Shown here: positions 34,196 through 42,963 of the stretch, piece after piece | How the letters are laid out: each line of letters opens with the position of its first letter | How positions within the stretch are numbered: position 1 is the first letter of the stretch | Assembly (NCBI RefSeq): GCF_000716715.1 | Contig: NZ_JNYJ01000018.1 | Location: 69,344 to 133,343, forward strand | DNA length: 64,000 nucleotides | Reading direction: 5' to 3' | DNA from: Dactylosporangium aurantiacum | GTDB taxonomy: Bacteria > Actinomycetota > Actinomycetes > Mycobacteriales > Micromonosporaceae | Position numbers and translations under genes: made by a program | The notes under the pieces: model-generated | The model's database searches: none | The model's input: only the letters and a program-made list of their open reading frames with translations | Told to the model about the DNA's origin: nothing

Positions 34196-36535
34196 ATGCG
34201 TACCCATCGAAGGATGACCAGGAAGGGCAGGCTGGCCGCCGCGGCGCTGCTGTTCGTGTCGGTGGCGGCGGCCGGAGGGCTGGCGCACGCCGCGACGTCC
34301 GGCGACGACGCCCCGGCCGACGCCCTGACCGGCCTGTACGACACCGTCGCGGGCTACTCCGCCGAGGACTACACTGCCGCGTCCTGGTCGCAGTTCGCGG
34401 CGACCAGAAGCACCGCGTCGACGCTCGTGCAGGCCAAGGGCAAGACGACCGGCGACCGCACTGCCGTGCGGACGAAGCTGCAGACCGCCGCCGACGGCCT
34501 GGTGATGGTCCGCGGGCTGAAGAGCCTGGTCGCCGACTACCGGACCCGACCCGCCGGGCGGTACACCAGCGAGTCCTCGGCACGGCTCACCGCGGCCCTG
34601 GACACCGCGGCCGAGGTCGCCGCGAACCCGTCGGCGACCGCGTCGCAGGTTGCCACCGCCAAGACGGCCCTGACCAGCGCGGCCGGCAGCCTCGTCGCCG
34701 CGGACGAGGGGACCTTCCAGACGATCACGAACAACACCTTCTGGAACGACACCAGCGGCAACCCGATCTACTCCCAGGGCGGCGGTGTCTTCAAGTTCGG
34801 CGACACCTATTACTGGTACGGCGTGCACTACCTCGGCGCCGAGCACTACCGCACGAACCCGACGAAGAAGTTCGACAACGAGGTCACGTTCGTCGCCATC
34901 CCGGTCTACTCGTCCAAGGACCTGGTGAACTGGAAGTTCGAGCGCAACGTCGCCACCACCTCGACCACCCTGCCCGGCGGTGGCCGGCTCGGCGGCTGGG
35001 TCGGGCGCCTCGGCGTGTCCTACAACGAGAACACCGGCAAGTACGTGCTGGTCGCGCAAGGGCCCGGTGGCGTGGTCTTCCTGCGCGGCGACTCACCGAC
35101 CGACACGTTCGACGGCGCCGCCGTGCAGGGCCAGATCGTCAACTCGCCGACCCCGGGCACCGGCGACCAGACGATCTTCACCGACGACAACGGCAAGGAC
35201 TACCTGATCTTCTCCAACGCCTCGGGACGCTCCCGGACGTTCGTCGCGAAGCTCCGGGAGTCCGACTCCCTGGCGGTGGAGCCCGCGGTGGAGATCGCCC
35301 ATGCCGCGGCCGGCCGGGAAGGCAACGCGATGTTCAAGCTCGACGGCAAGTACTACGCGGCGTCCTCGGACCTGCACGGCTGGAACTCCTCCGTCACGCA
35401 CGTGGTCGAGTCGACGACGAGCAACATTCAGGGCGCCTACACCACCGAGTACACGATGCAGGGCACCGAGCTGGACTACAGCCACGTGACGCAGACCGGC
35501 TTCTTCGTCACAGTGAACGGCACCAAGCAGCGCACCGTTATCTTCGCCGGCGACCGCTGGGCGGACTTCGCCTGGAACGGCATCGGCTACAACCAGTGGA
35601 TGCCGGTGGACAAGACCGGGTCGCGGCCGCAGTTCCACTCGCTGAGCCAGTGGCAGTTCAACGCAACGACGGGGGAGTGGCGGGTCGGGCCGCAGAACAA
35701 CTACATCCTCAACCCCGAGTTCGCCGCCGACCGCATCACCACCACCACGCTGACCGGCTGGACCAACTTCCGCGACTCCGGCCCGACCTCGTTCGTGACC
35801 AACGTCGCCGGTGCCAACGGCACCCGGTTCGCCCTGCAGATCGGCGCCGGGCAGGCGTACTCCGGCGGCGTGCGGCAGCAGGTGACCCTGCCGGCCGGGA
35901 CCTACACCCTGGCCACGTACGCCAAGACGTCCGGCTCGCTGAGCACCGCGCAGGTGACGGTCACCGACGCCACCGGCGCGGTCCGTACCCTGTCCATCCC
36001 GGCCTCCAGCGGCTGGACCCGCCGCGAAGCGACGAACCTGCAGCTGGCAGCCGGCACCGCGACAATCACCGTCAAGGCCGCCAGTGGCAACGGCTACCTC
36101 TCCGTCGACGGCCTCTCCCTCGTCAAGACGTCCGGTGGGACCCCGCAGGCCGGACGGTACGAGGCGGAGACCGCGCCGGCGGTGTGCCAAGGGACGATCG
36201 ACTCGGACCGGGGTGGGTTCTCCGGCAGCGGCTATTGCAACGGCAACGCGGCGGTGGGTGCCTACGCGCAGTTCACGGTGAACGCCGTCGCGGCCGGCAC
36301 GGCGACGGTCGGGATCCGCTGGGCCAACGGCGCCACCTCCGCCCGTCCGGCGAACGTCGTCGTCAACGGCGCCACGGTCACCTCGGGGCAGTTCGCCTCG
36401 ACCGGCGCGTGGAACACCTGGTCCACGACGACGGTGGCCGTGCCGGTCAACGCCGGCAGCAACACGATTCGCATCGACCCGACCACCGCCAACGGCCTGC
36501 CCAACATCGACTACCTCGACGTGTCGGCCGGCTGA
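34196..36535 (+). CDS. Secreted GH43-like beta-propeller enzyme with helical, CBM4-like and CBM35-like modules
   Basis: A 779-residue secreted enzyme. After a signal peptide (cleavage near LAHAATS) come a helical FIVAR-like region (residues about 40-165), a five-bladed GH43-like propeller (about 180-510, starting WNDTSGNPIYSQGGGVFKFG and containing YYWYGVHY), a galactose-binding/CBM4-type jelly roll (about 512-650) and a C-terminal CBM35-like module (about 655-779). Related GH43 subfamilies act on galactan or arabinan side chains. Strong similarity of the propeller to the gene at 44239. The last 25 bp overlap the convergent PaaX-type gene. Confidence 0.82.
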   Translation: MRTHRRMTRKGRLAAAALLFVSVAAAGGLAHAATSGDDAPADALTGLYDTVAGYSAEDYTAASWSQFAATRSTASTLVQAKGKTTGDRTAVRTKLQTAADGLVMVRGLKSLVADYRTRPAGRYTSESSARLTAALDTAAEVAANPSATASQVATAKTALTSAAGSLVAADEGTFQTITNNTFWNDTSGNPIYSQGGGVFKFGDTYYWYGVHYLGAEHYRTNPTKKFDNEVTFVAIPVYSSKDLVNWKFERNVATTSTTLPGGGRLGGWVGRLGVSYNENTGKYVLVAQGPGGVVFLRGDSPTDTFDGAAVQGQIVNSPTPGTGDQTIFTDDNGKDYLIFSNASGRSRTFVAKLRESDSLAVEPAVEIAHAAAGREGNAMFKLDGKYYAASSDLHGWNSSVTHVVESTTSNIQGAYTTEYTMQGTELDYSHVTQTGFFVTVNGTKQRTVIFAGDRWADFAWNGIGYNQWMPVDKTGSRPQFHSLSQWQFNATTGEWRVGPQNNYILNPEFAADRITTTTLTGWTNFRDSGPTSFVTNVAGANGTRFALQIGAGQAYSGGVRQQVTLPAGTYTLATYAKTSGSLSTAQVTVTDATGAVRTLSIPASSGWTRREATNLQLAAGTATITVKAASGNGYLSVDGLSLVKTSGGTPQAGRYEAETAPAVCQGTIDSDRGGFSGSGYCNGNAAVGAYAQFTVNAVAAGTATVGIRWANGATSARPANVVVNGATVTSGQFASTGAWNTWSTTTVAVPVNAGSNTIRIDPTTANGLPNIDYLDVSAG

Positions 36536-37530
36536 GCGCCAGGGCGGGGCGGGGCGCTCCCGGCGTCCTGCCCCGCCGGGCGGACACCGGCGGCCATGGC
36601 GGCGACGGTGTGTGCCCGCACGTCTGGGCAGGGTTCGCCCGTCATGCCGGTGACCGTGCCGCGCACGTGCTGCTGCGCGGGCTCCAGCAGCCCGTCGTAG
36701 ATGGCAACGAAGATCTCCCGGGCGTGCCGGCGCGGCCAGTCGGGCGGCATCAGCCGGTCGGGGATCATCGGATCGAGGATAGGGAACTTGCGGTACACGT
36801 TCATCACCTCTGTGCGGGCGCGCACGGCGGCGGCGCCAGTGATCGCGCCGGCCGCCGCCCGCGGCAGCAGCGCGCCCCACCGGTCGACGAAGGCCGCGTA
36901 CTCCTTCGCGATCGCGGGCAGGTCCCACGCCTCGACCGGGTGGCGGTCGAACTCCGTGCCGAGGTCCTCGTGCCGGGCGCGGAACACCGTCACGGAGCCG
37001 AGCGCGGCGGCCGACAGCGCCGCCTTCGCCTCCGGAGGCAGGGGGTCGGGGGAGATCCACGCACCGTCGTACAGGGGCGCGAAGCGGCTCCACCGCAGGT
37101 GGTCGCGCAGGACCCGGCGGCGGGTGCTCTCCTGCTCCGGGATGGAGAACAGCACGACCGTCCACACACCGTCCCAGGACATCGGATCGGCGCCGTCGCG
37201 GGCGATCGCGACGCCGCCCTTGGACAGGTCGGTCGCGGCGCTTGCGGTCAGCCGGTACGCGCTGCGCCGCCCATGGCGGCTGATCTCGAGCACGCCGCGG
37301 CGCGACAGCCTGCTGATCGAGGTTCTGGCCGCGCCGCCGGTCACGCCGAACTCGCCGAGCAGGGCGACGATGGCCGCCGAGGGCAGCCAGGCGCGGGTGC
37401 TCGCGGTGTAGTCGGCGACGAGGGTGACCGCCAGGCCTTGGGCGGAGGTCTCCGGCTGCCGTCGCGGCCGTCGGGCCGGACCGGTGAGGGCCTCGGGGAA
37501 GATCTCCTCGATGTCGAACGGGCGGACCAC
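36511..37530 (-). CDS. PaaX-family transcriptional regulator
   Basis: A 339-residue protein with the three PaaX parts: N-terminal winged helix (residues about 35-100, SAAIVALLGEFGVTGGAARTSISRLSRRGVLE), a central CRISPR-Cas2-like domain (SWDGVWTVVLFSIPEQESTRRRVLRDHLRW) and a C-terminal domain. The GTG at 37530 has GGGAG about 8 bp upstream and is preferred over a GTG at 37590 without RBS. PaaX repressors classically bind phenylacetyl-CoA, yet this one lies between CAZyme genes and divergent to PL11, so its ligand may be different. Its 3' end overlaps the GH43 gene. Confidence 0.85.
   Translation of the reverse strand: MVRPFDIEEIFPEALTGPARRPRRQPETSAQGLAVTLVADYTASTRAWLPSAAIVALLGEFGVTGGAARTSISRLSRRGVLEISRHGRRSAYRLTASAATDLSKGGVAIARDGADPMSWDGVWTVVLFSIPEQESTRRRVLRDHLRWSRFAPLYDGAWISPDPLPPEAKAALSAAALGSVTVFRARHEDLGTEFDRHPVEAWDLPAIAKEYAAFVDRWGALLPRAAAGAITGAAAVRARTEVMNVYRKFPILDPMIPDRLMPPDWPRRHAREIFVAIYDGLLEPAQQHVRGTVTGMTGEPCPDVRAHTVAAMAAGVRPAGQDAGSAPPRPGAQPADTSR
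36534..36559 (+). terminator. Possible terminator after the PL9/GH43 operon
   Basis: GAGCGCC (36534-36540) pairs with GGCGCTC (36553-36559) across a G-rich 12-base loop directly at the GH43 stop codon. It lies within the 3' coding end of the convergent PaaX-type gene. Confidence 0.35.
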
Positions 37531-37652
37531 GGTGCTCCCGGCATGGGGTGTGTGCAACTTACAGGAACTGTAGTCGGTCGCCGCGGGCACCGAGAAACGT
37601 CGATTGACAGATAAGCGTCCGGTCGGAACACTACCTGACCATATTCAGAGCG

Positions 37653-37666
37653 TGTGAGCGCTCACA
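37653..37666. promoter_or_regulatory. Perfect palindromic operator TGTGAGCGCTCACA
   Basis: A 14 bp perfect palindrome in the 272 bp divergent region between PaaX (37530) and PL11 (37803). A TTGACA at 37604-37609 upstream is a possible -35. A partial copy with the core GAGCGCTC lies at 37748-37755, 95 bp downstream. The same core is at 32324. Confidence 0.7.
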
Positions 37667-37802
37667 GGTTGTGACAGTTGTACGACCACGAGTGGATCCG
37701 CAAGGCGCCGGGCGGTCGGCGTCGCCGCTCGAGGGTCGTGTCGCGGAGAGCGCTCACCCCCGCCGCCCTGTGCGCGGCGACCACGAACCTTTGGAGATCA
37801 TC

Positions 37803-40025
37803 ATGTTTTCACGCAGGCAGCGCATCGCGCTGCTGTCCGCCTGTACGGCGGCGACCGTCGGCGCCGGCGTCGCCGTCGTCACCACCGCGTTCGCTGCCGC
37901 GACCCGGTACGAGGCGGAGAACGCGCCGGCCACCTGCGACGGCGCTATCGAGTCCAACCACACCGGCTACTCCGGCACGGGGTTTTGTAACGCCAACAAC
38001 GCGGTCGGCGCCGCCGCGCAGTTCACCGTCACCGCGTCGGCGGCCGGAACGGCCACCATCGGGATCAGGTATGCGAACGGCACCGCCGACAACCGGCCGG
38101 CCGACGTGCTGGTCAACGGCGCGGTGGTGCAGGCCGCGAGCGCCTTCGCCGGCACCGGCGCCTGGACGACCTGGACCACGAAGACGCTCACCGCCACACT
38201 GAACGTCGGCAACAACACCATCCGGTTGAACCCGACCACCGCCCTCGGCCTGGCCAACATCGACTATGTCGACGTCGAGTCAGGCGGCACGACGCCGCCC
38301 CCCGGGAACGCCAAGCAGATGGAGGACCTGGACCGGGGCCTGATCTCGGTGCGGTCGGGCAGCGGCAACCTCGTCTCGTGGCGGCTGCTGGGGACTGAGG
38401 CGCTGTCGACGGCGTTCAACTTGTACCGTGGCGGCACCCGCGTCGCGACGGTGACCGCCGGCACGAACTACCTGGACGCCGGTGCCGCCGCGGACGCGTC
38501 CTACACGGTGCGGGCGGTGGTCGGCGGCACGGAGCAGGCCGCGTCGGGTGCGTCGCTGCGGTTCGCGAACGGCTACCTCGACGTGCCGATCTCCTCGCCC
38601 GGTTCCGGGTACACCGCCAACGACGCCTCCGTCGGCGACCTCGACGGCGACGGCCAGTACGAGATCGTGCTCAAGTGGGACCCCGCCGATGCCAAGGACA
38701 ACTCCCAGTCCGGGGTCACCGGTGTGGTGTACGTGGACGCGTACCGGCTCAGCGGGCAGCGGCTGTGGCGGATCAACCTCGGCCGTAACATCCGCGCCGG
38801 CGCGCACTACACGCAGTTCCAGGTGTACGACTACGACGGCGACGGCCGTGCTGAAGTGGCGATGAAGACCGCGGACGCCACGGTGGACGGTACCGGTCGC
38901 GTCATCGGCAACGCTTCCGCGGACTACCGCAACGCCGACGGGTACGTGCTGTCCGGCCCGGAGTTCCTGACCATGTTCAACGGGCAGACCGGCGCGGCGA
39001 TGTCCACCGTGGAATATGTTGTGCCGCGCGGGACGGTGTCGTCGTGGGGTGACAGCTACGGCAACCGGGTCGACCGGTTCCTGGCCGGCACCGCCTACCT
39101 CGACGGGCAGCGCCCTTCGCTGATCATGGCCCGCGGCTATTACACGCGATCGGTCATCGTCGCGTGGGACTTCCGGAACGGCACGCTGACCCGGCGGTGG
39201 ACGTTCGACAGCAACAGCTCCGGTAACAGCGGCTACGCGGCGCAGGGCAACCACCAGCTGTCCGTTGCCGACGTCGACGCCGACGGCCGGGACGAGATCG
39301 TCTACGGGTCGATGGCCGTCGACGACAACGGCGCCCGGCTGTGGAACACCGGCAACGGCCACGGCGACGCGATGCACGTCGGCGACCTCGACCCGTCCCG
39401 GCCGGGCCTGGAGGAGTTCAAGGTCGACGAGGACGGCAGCAAGCCGTCGTCGTGGATGGCCGACGCGCGGACCGGGCAGATCCTGTGGTCGACCCCGGCC
39501 AACGGCGACAACGGCCGCGGCGTGTCCGGTGACATCTGGGCCGGGTCCGCCGGCGCCGAGTCCTGGTCCTCGGCGGCGGACGGCGTCCGTAACCCCAAGG
39601 GTGCCGTCGTGACCTCCCGCAAGCCGAGCTCGACGAACTTCCTCGCCTGGTGGGACGGCGACACCACCCGCGAACTGCTCGACGGCACGCACATCGACAA
39701 GTACGGCACCTCCGGCGACACCCGCCTGCTCACCGCGTCCGGTGTGCATTCCAACAACGGCACCAAGTCCACCCCGTCGCTGTCCGGTGACATCTTCGGC
39801 GACTGGCGTGAAGAGGTCATCTGGCCCACGACGGACAACACCGCGCTGCGCATCTACAGCACGACCGCCCCGACGTCGACGCGGCTGTACACGCTGATGC
39901 ACGACCCGCAGTACCGGTGCGCGATCGCCTGGCAGAACACCGCCTACAACCAGCCGCCGCACCCGTCGTACTTCATCGGCAGCGGCATGAGTACCCCACC
40001 CCAGCCGAACATCTACGTCCGTTAA
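37803..40025 (+). CDS. Secreted rhamnogalacturonan endolyase, family PL11, with N-terminal CBM35-like module
   Basis: A 740-residue secreted lyase that cleaves the rhamnogalacturonan I backbone. Signal peptide residues 1-32; CBM35-like module about 34-160 (TRYEAEN start); PL11 eight-bladed propeller from about 175 to the end, with KQMEDLDRGLISV at its start and repeated calcium-type loops DLDGDGQYE, DYDGDGRAE and DVDADGRDE as in YesW-type enzymes. The ATG at 37803 with GGAG 6 bp upstream is preferred; the frame is open further upstream across the operator. First gene of a run of five secreted enzymes. Confidence 0.93.
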   Translation: MFSRRQRIALLSACTAATVGAGVAVVTTAFAAATRYEAENAPATCDGAIESNHTGYSGTGFCNANNAVGAAAQFTVTASAAGTATIGIRYANGTADNRPADVLVNGAVVQAASAFAGTGAWTTWTTKTLTATLNVGNNTIRLNPTTALGLANIDYVDVESGGTTPPPGNAKQMEDLDRGLISVRSGSGNLVSWRLLGTEALSTAFNLYRGGTRVATVTAGTNYLDAGAAADASYTVRAVVGGTEQAASGASLRFANGYLDVPISSPGSGYTANDASVGDLDGDGQYEIVLKWDPADAKDNSQSGVTGVVYVDAYRLSGQRLWRINLGRNIRAGAHYTQFQVYDYDGDGRAEVAMKTADATVDGTGRVIGNASADYRNADGYVLSGPEFLTMFNGQTGAAMSTVEYVVPRGTVSSWGDSYGNRVDRFLAGTAYLDGQRPSLIMARGYYTRSVIVAWDFRNGTLTRRWTFDSNSSGNSGYAAQGNHQLSVADVDADGRDEIVYGSMAVDDNGARLWNTGNGHGDAMHVGDLDPSRPGLEEFKVDEDGSKPSSWMADARTGQILWSTPANGDNGRGVSGDIWAGSAGAESWSSAADGVRNPKGAVVTSRKPSSTNFLAWWDGDTTRELLDGTHIDKYGTSGDTRLLTASGVHSNNGTKSTPSLSGDIFGDWREEVIWPTTDNTALRIYSTTAPTSTRLYTLMHDPQYRCAIAWQNTAYNQPPHPSYFIGSGMSTPPQPNIYVR

Positions 40026-40079
40026 TCATCGTCGATCCGGCTGGGGCCCCGGGTCCCAGCCGGGCGGACAGGAGCATCC

Positions 40080-41531
40080 ATGCGATTGAAACCTTTCATC
40101 CTCGGTGCGAGTCTGCTGGCCGGCGCCGGCGTGGTCGTCGTGATGACCGCCGGCACGGGGTCCGCGGCAGCGACGCGGTACGAGGCCGAGAGCGCACCGG
40201 CCACCTGCGCGGGCGTCATCGAGTCCAACCACACCGGCTATTCCGGCACCGGCTTCTGCAACGCCGACAACGCGGTCGGTGCGGCCGTGCAGTTCACCGT
40301 GCCCGCGGCCACCGCCGGCACGGCGACCCTGGGCATCCGGTACGCCAACGGCGGCACCGCCAACCGGCCGGCCGACGTGCTCGTCAACGGCGCCCTGGTG
40401 CAGCCCTCCACCGCCTTCGACCCGACCGGCGCATGGACCGGCTGGACCACCAAGACCCTCACCGTCGCCTTGAACAGCGGCACCAACACCTTCCGGCTCA
40501 GCCCCACCACCGCCGCCGGGCTGCCCAACGTCGACTACCTGTCCGTCGAACCCGGCGCCGGACCGTCGGCGCCGGGCCGGCCACCCGAATGCACCGGGAA
40601 CTCGCCCGTCACCTGCCACTACGGCGTCGCCCCCGGCAACTACACCGTCACCGCCTGGATCGGTGACAGCGCCAGCGCCGGCAACACCTCGATGTCGGTC
40701 GAGGCGCGCCGGCGGATCCTGCCGGCGGTCACCACCGCGGCCGGCACCGTCACGCGGTACCAGTTCACCGTCAACGTCCGCCAGCCGGAAGGCCAGCCGA
40801 CCGGGCAGGGCGGCACCGGCAACCCGGGCCTGGACATCACCTTCGCCGGCACCGCCCCGCGACTGTCCGGGTTGACCGTCGAACCGGCCACCAACCCCCT
40901 CGTCGTCTACCTGGCCGGCGACTCCACGGTGTGCGACCAGCCCGTCGCCCCGTACACCGGCTGGGGCCAGATCCTGCCGACGCACGTCACGCCGGGCACG
41001 GCCGTGGCCAACTACGCCGACTCGGGGGAGAGCTCCGGCAGCTTTCTGAGCAACGCGGCGCTGTTCCCGGCGCTGAAGTCGCGGATCAGGGCCAACGACC
41101 TCGTGCTCATCCAGTTCGGGCACAACGACAAGTCCACGACGGCCGCGTCCTTCCGCAGCAACCTCACCTCGATGATCAACCAGGTGCGGGAACGGGGCGG
41201 CATCCCGGTCCTGGTGACCCCGCCGGTGCGGCGACTGTTCAGCGGCGGCCAGCTCACCGGCACCGCGCTGCACGTCAACGGCGTCGGTGCGAACCTGCCG
41301 GCCGAGATGCGCAGTCTGGGGTCGGCGCTCAACGTGCCCGTGATCGACCTGACCGCCAAGAGCGAGGCCCTGGTCGAGTCGCTCGGCGAGGCCAACTCCG
41401 CGGCGCTGTTCCTGCGCGCGTCGGTGGACGGCGTCGCTGACAACACGCACTTCTCCGAGTACGGCGCCGGCCGGATGGCCGACCTGCTCGTCCAGGGCAT
41501 GCGCGAACGCAACCTTCCCGGAATCGGCTGA
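40080..41531 (+). CDS. Secreted SGNH esterase, CE12-like (rhamnogalacturonan acetylesterase), with CBM35-like module
   Basis: A 483-residue secreted esterase. Signal peptide to about residue 31, CBM35-like module about 33-157, a beta domain (about 170-270, WIGDSASAGNTSMSVEARR) and an SGNH domain from about 275. Block I GDST has the nucleophile Ser282, block III is FGHND, and DNTHFSEYGA supplies the catalytic Asp/His. The layout fits CE12 enzymes that remove acetyl groups from rhamnogalacturonan, which would help the neighbouring PL11 lyase. Confidence 0.88.
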   Translation: MRLKPFILGASLLAGAGVVVVMTAGTGSAAATRYEAESAPATCAGVIESNHTGYSGTGFCNADNAVGAAVQFTVPAATAGTATLGIRYANGGTANRPADVLVNGALVQPSTAFDPTGAWTGWTTKTLTVALNSGTNTFRLSPTTAAGLPNVDYLSVEPGAGPSAPGRPPECTGNSPVTCHYGVAPGNYTVTAWIGDSASAGNTSMSVEARRRILPAVTTAAGTVTRYQFTVNVRQPEGQPTGQGGTGNPGLDITFAGTAPRLSGLTVEPATNPLVVYLAGDSTVCDQPVAPYTGWGQILPTHVTPGTAVANYADSGESSGSFLSNAALFPALKSRIRANDLVLIQFGHNDKSTTAASFRSNLTSMINQVRERGGIPVLVTPPVRRLFSGGQLTGTALHVNGVGANLPAEMRSLGSALNVPVIDLTAKSEALVESLGEANSAALFLRASVDGVADNTHFSEYGAGRMADLLVQGMRERNLPGIG

Positions 41532-41540
41532 GGAGGCGCC

Positions 41541-42944
41541 ATGCGACTGAGATCCCTCCTGGCCGCCGGAGCGGTGATCGCCGCCGCCGTCACCGTCCTG
41601 ACCGGTAATGCGGCGACGGCGGCCGCCACCCGCTACGAGGCGGAGACGGCGCCGGCGGTGTGCACCGGCACGATTGACAGCAATCATGCGGGCTATTCGG
41701 GTAGCGGGTTCTGCAACGGTTCGAACGCGGTGGGTGCGGCGCTGCAGTTCACGGTGACCGCGGCTTCGGCCGGGGTGGCGTCGTTGGGGGTCCGGTTCGC
41801 CAGCGGCACCACCGCCGGGCGCCCGGCGGACGTGCTGGTCAATGGCACGCGGGTGACGACCCTGACCTTCGCCGGCACCGGCGCGTGGACAACCTGGACG
41901 ACCAGCACGCTGACCGTGACCCTCAACGCGGGCAGCAACACCGTCCGCTTCAGCCCCACCACCGCCGACGGCCTGCCCAACATCGACGCCCTCGACGTCA
42001 CCGCCGGAAGCACCACCACCGGTACGGGCCGCCCGGACGACCCGAACATCCAGTACTACGGTCGGTGGAACACCACCGACCCGGCCTACCCGTCGATGGG
42101 CTGGGCCGGCGGCTATCTCGAGACCCGCTTCACCGGCACGACGATCGGCGTACGGCAGCGCAACGCCATCGACCTGTACTACTCCGTCGACCAGGCGCCG
42201 CCGCAGTGGCGCCGTAATGTCTCCGGCACCGTCACCCTCGCAACCGGCCTCGCCGGAGGCACGCACACCGTGCGCATCGGCTACCGGGAGCGGGCCGGCT
42301 CGTACACCGGCGACCCGGTCTTCGGCGGGCTCGTCCTCGCCGCCGGGGCGACCACTCAGCCGGTGAGCAGGCCGGTGAACCTCGTCGAGTTCATCGGTGA
42401 CTCCATCACCGTCGGCCAGCCCAACGTGAACCGGCCGTTCACCGCTTACCCGTGGCTCACCGCCGAAGCGCTCGGCGCAGCACACACCCAGGTCGCGCAG
42501 GGCGGCGCGTGCCTGGTCAACCAGGACTGCTACGGCATGGTCGACTGGTTCCGCCGCTCGTCGGCGTGGGTGAGCACCGACGACTGGAACTTCGGCACCT
42601 ACCGGGCGGCCGCCGTGGTTATCAACCTCGGCACCAACGACGTCGGGCACGGCGTCACCACCGCGCAGTTCCAGCAGCAGTACGTCGTCATGCTGCAGCG
42701 GGTCCGGCAGGCCTACCCGGACGCGGAGATCTTCGCGATGGGCGTGTTCCGGGGCCGGTACGTGACCGAGACCCGCAATGCCGTCGCCAGCCGTACCGGC
42801 GCGGGCGACACGAAGGTGCACTTCGTCGACACCAGCGGCTGGGTCGACCCGGCCACGGACACGTCGGACAACGTCCACCCGACCGAGGCCGGCCACGCCA
42901 AGATCGCGCAGCGGCTCCGGCCGATCCTCGACCAGTACATCTGA
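41541..42944 (+). CDS. Secreted SGNH esterase, CE2-like, with CBM35-like module
   Basis: A 467-residue secreted esterase. Signal peptide to about residue 29, CBM35-like module 31-156, then a jelly-roll domain (about 165-280, YGRWNTTDPAYPSMGWAGGY) and an SGNH domain with EFIGDSITVG (Ser288), NLGTNDVG and DNVHPTEAGH (Asp443, His446). The jelly roll plus SGNH combination is typical of CE2 acetyl esterases. RBS GAGGAGG. Its CBM35 DNA is nearly identical to that of the next gene. Confidence 0.85.
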   Translation: MRLRSLLAAGAVIAAAVTVLTGNAATAAATRYEAETAPAVCTGTIDSNHAGYSGSGFCNGSNAVGAALQFTVTAASAGVASLGVRFASGTTAGRPADVLVNGTRVTTLTFAGTGAWTTWTTSTLTVTLNAGSNTVRFSPTTADGLPNIDALDVTAGSTTTGTGRPDDPNIQYYGRWNTTDPAYPSMGWAGGYLETRFTGTTIGVRQRNAIDLYYSVDQAPPQWRRNVSGTVTLATGLAGGTHTVRIGYRERAGSYTGDPVFGGLVLAAGATTQPVSRPVNLVEFIGDSITVGQPNVNRPFTAYPWLTAEALGAAHTQVAQGGACLVNQDCYGMVDWFRRSSAWVSTDDWNFGTYRAAAVVINLGTNDVGHGVTTAQFQQQYVVMLQRVRQAYPDAEIFAMGVFRGRYVTETRNAVASRTGAGDTKVHFVDTSGWVDPATDTSDNVHPTEAGHAKIAQRLRPILDQYI

Positions 42945-42963
42945 GTCTTTTGAGGGGAGCGAC

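Noticed and set aside
32206..34344. 712-codon open frame on the minus strand
   Set aside because: Antisense of the PL9 gene and its operator region.
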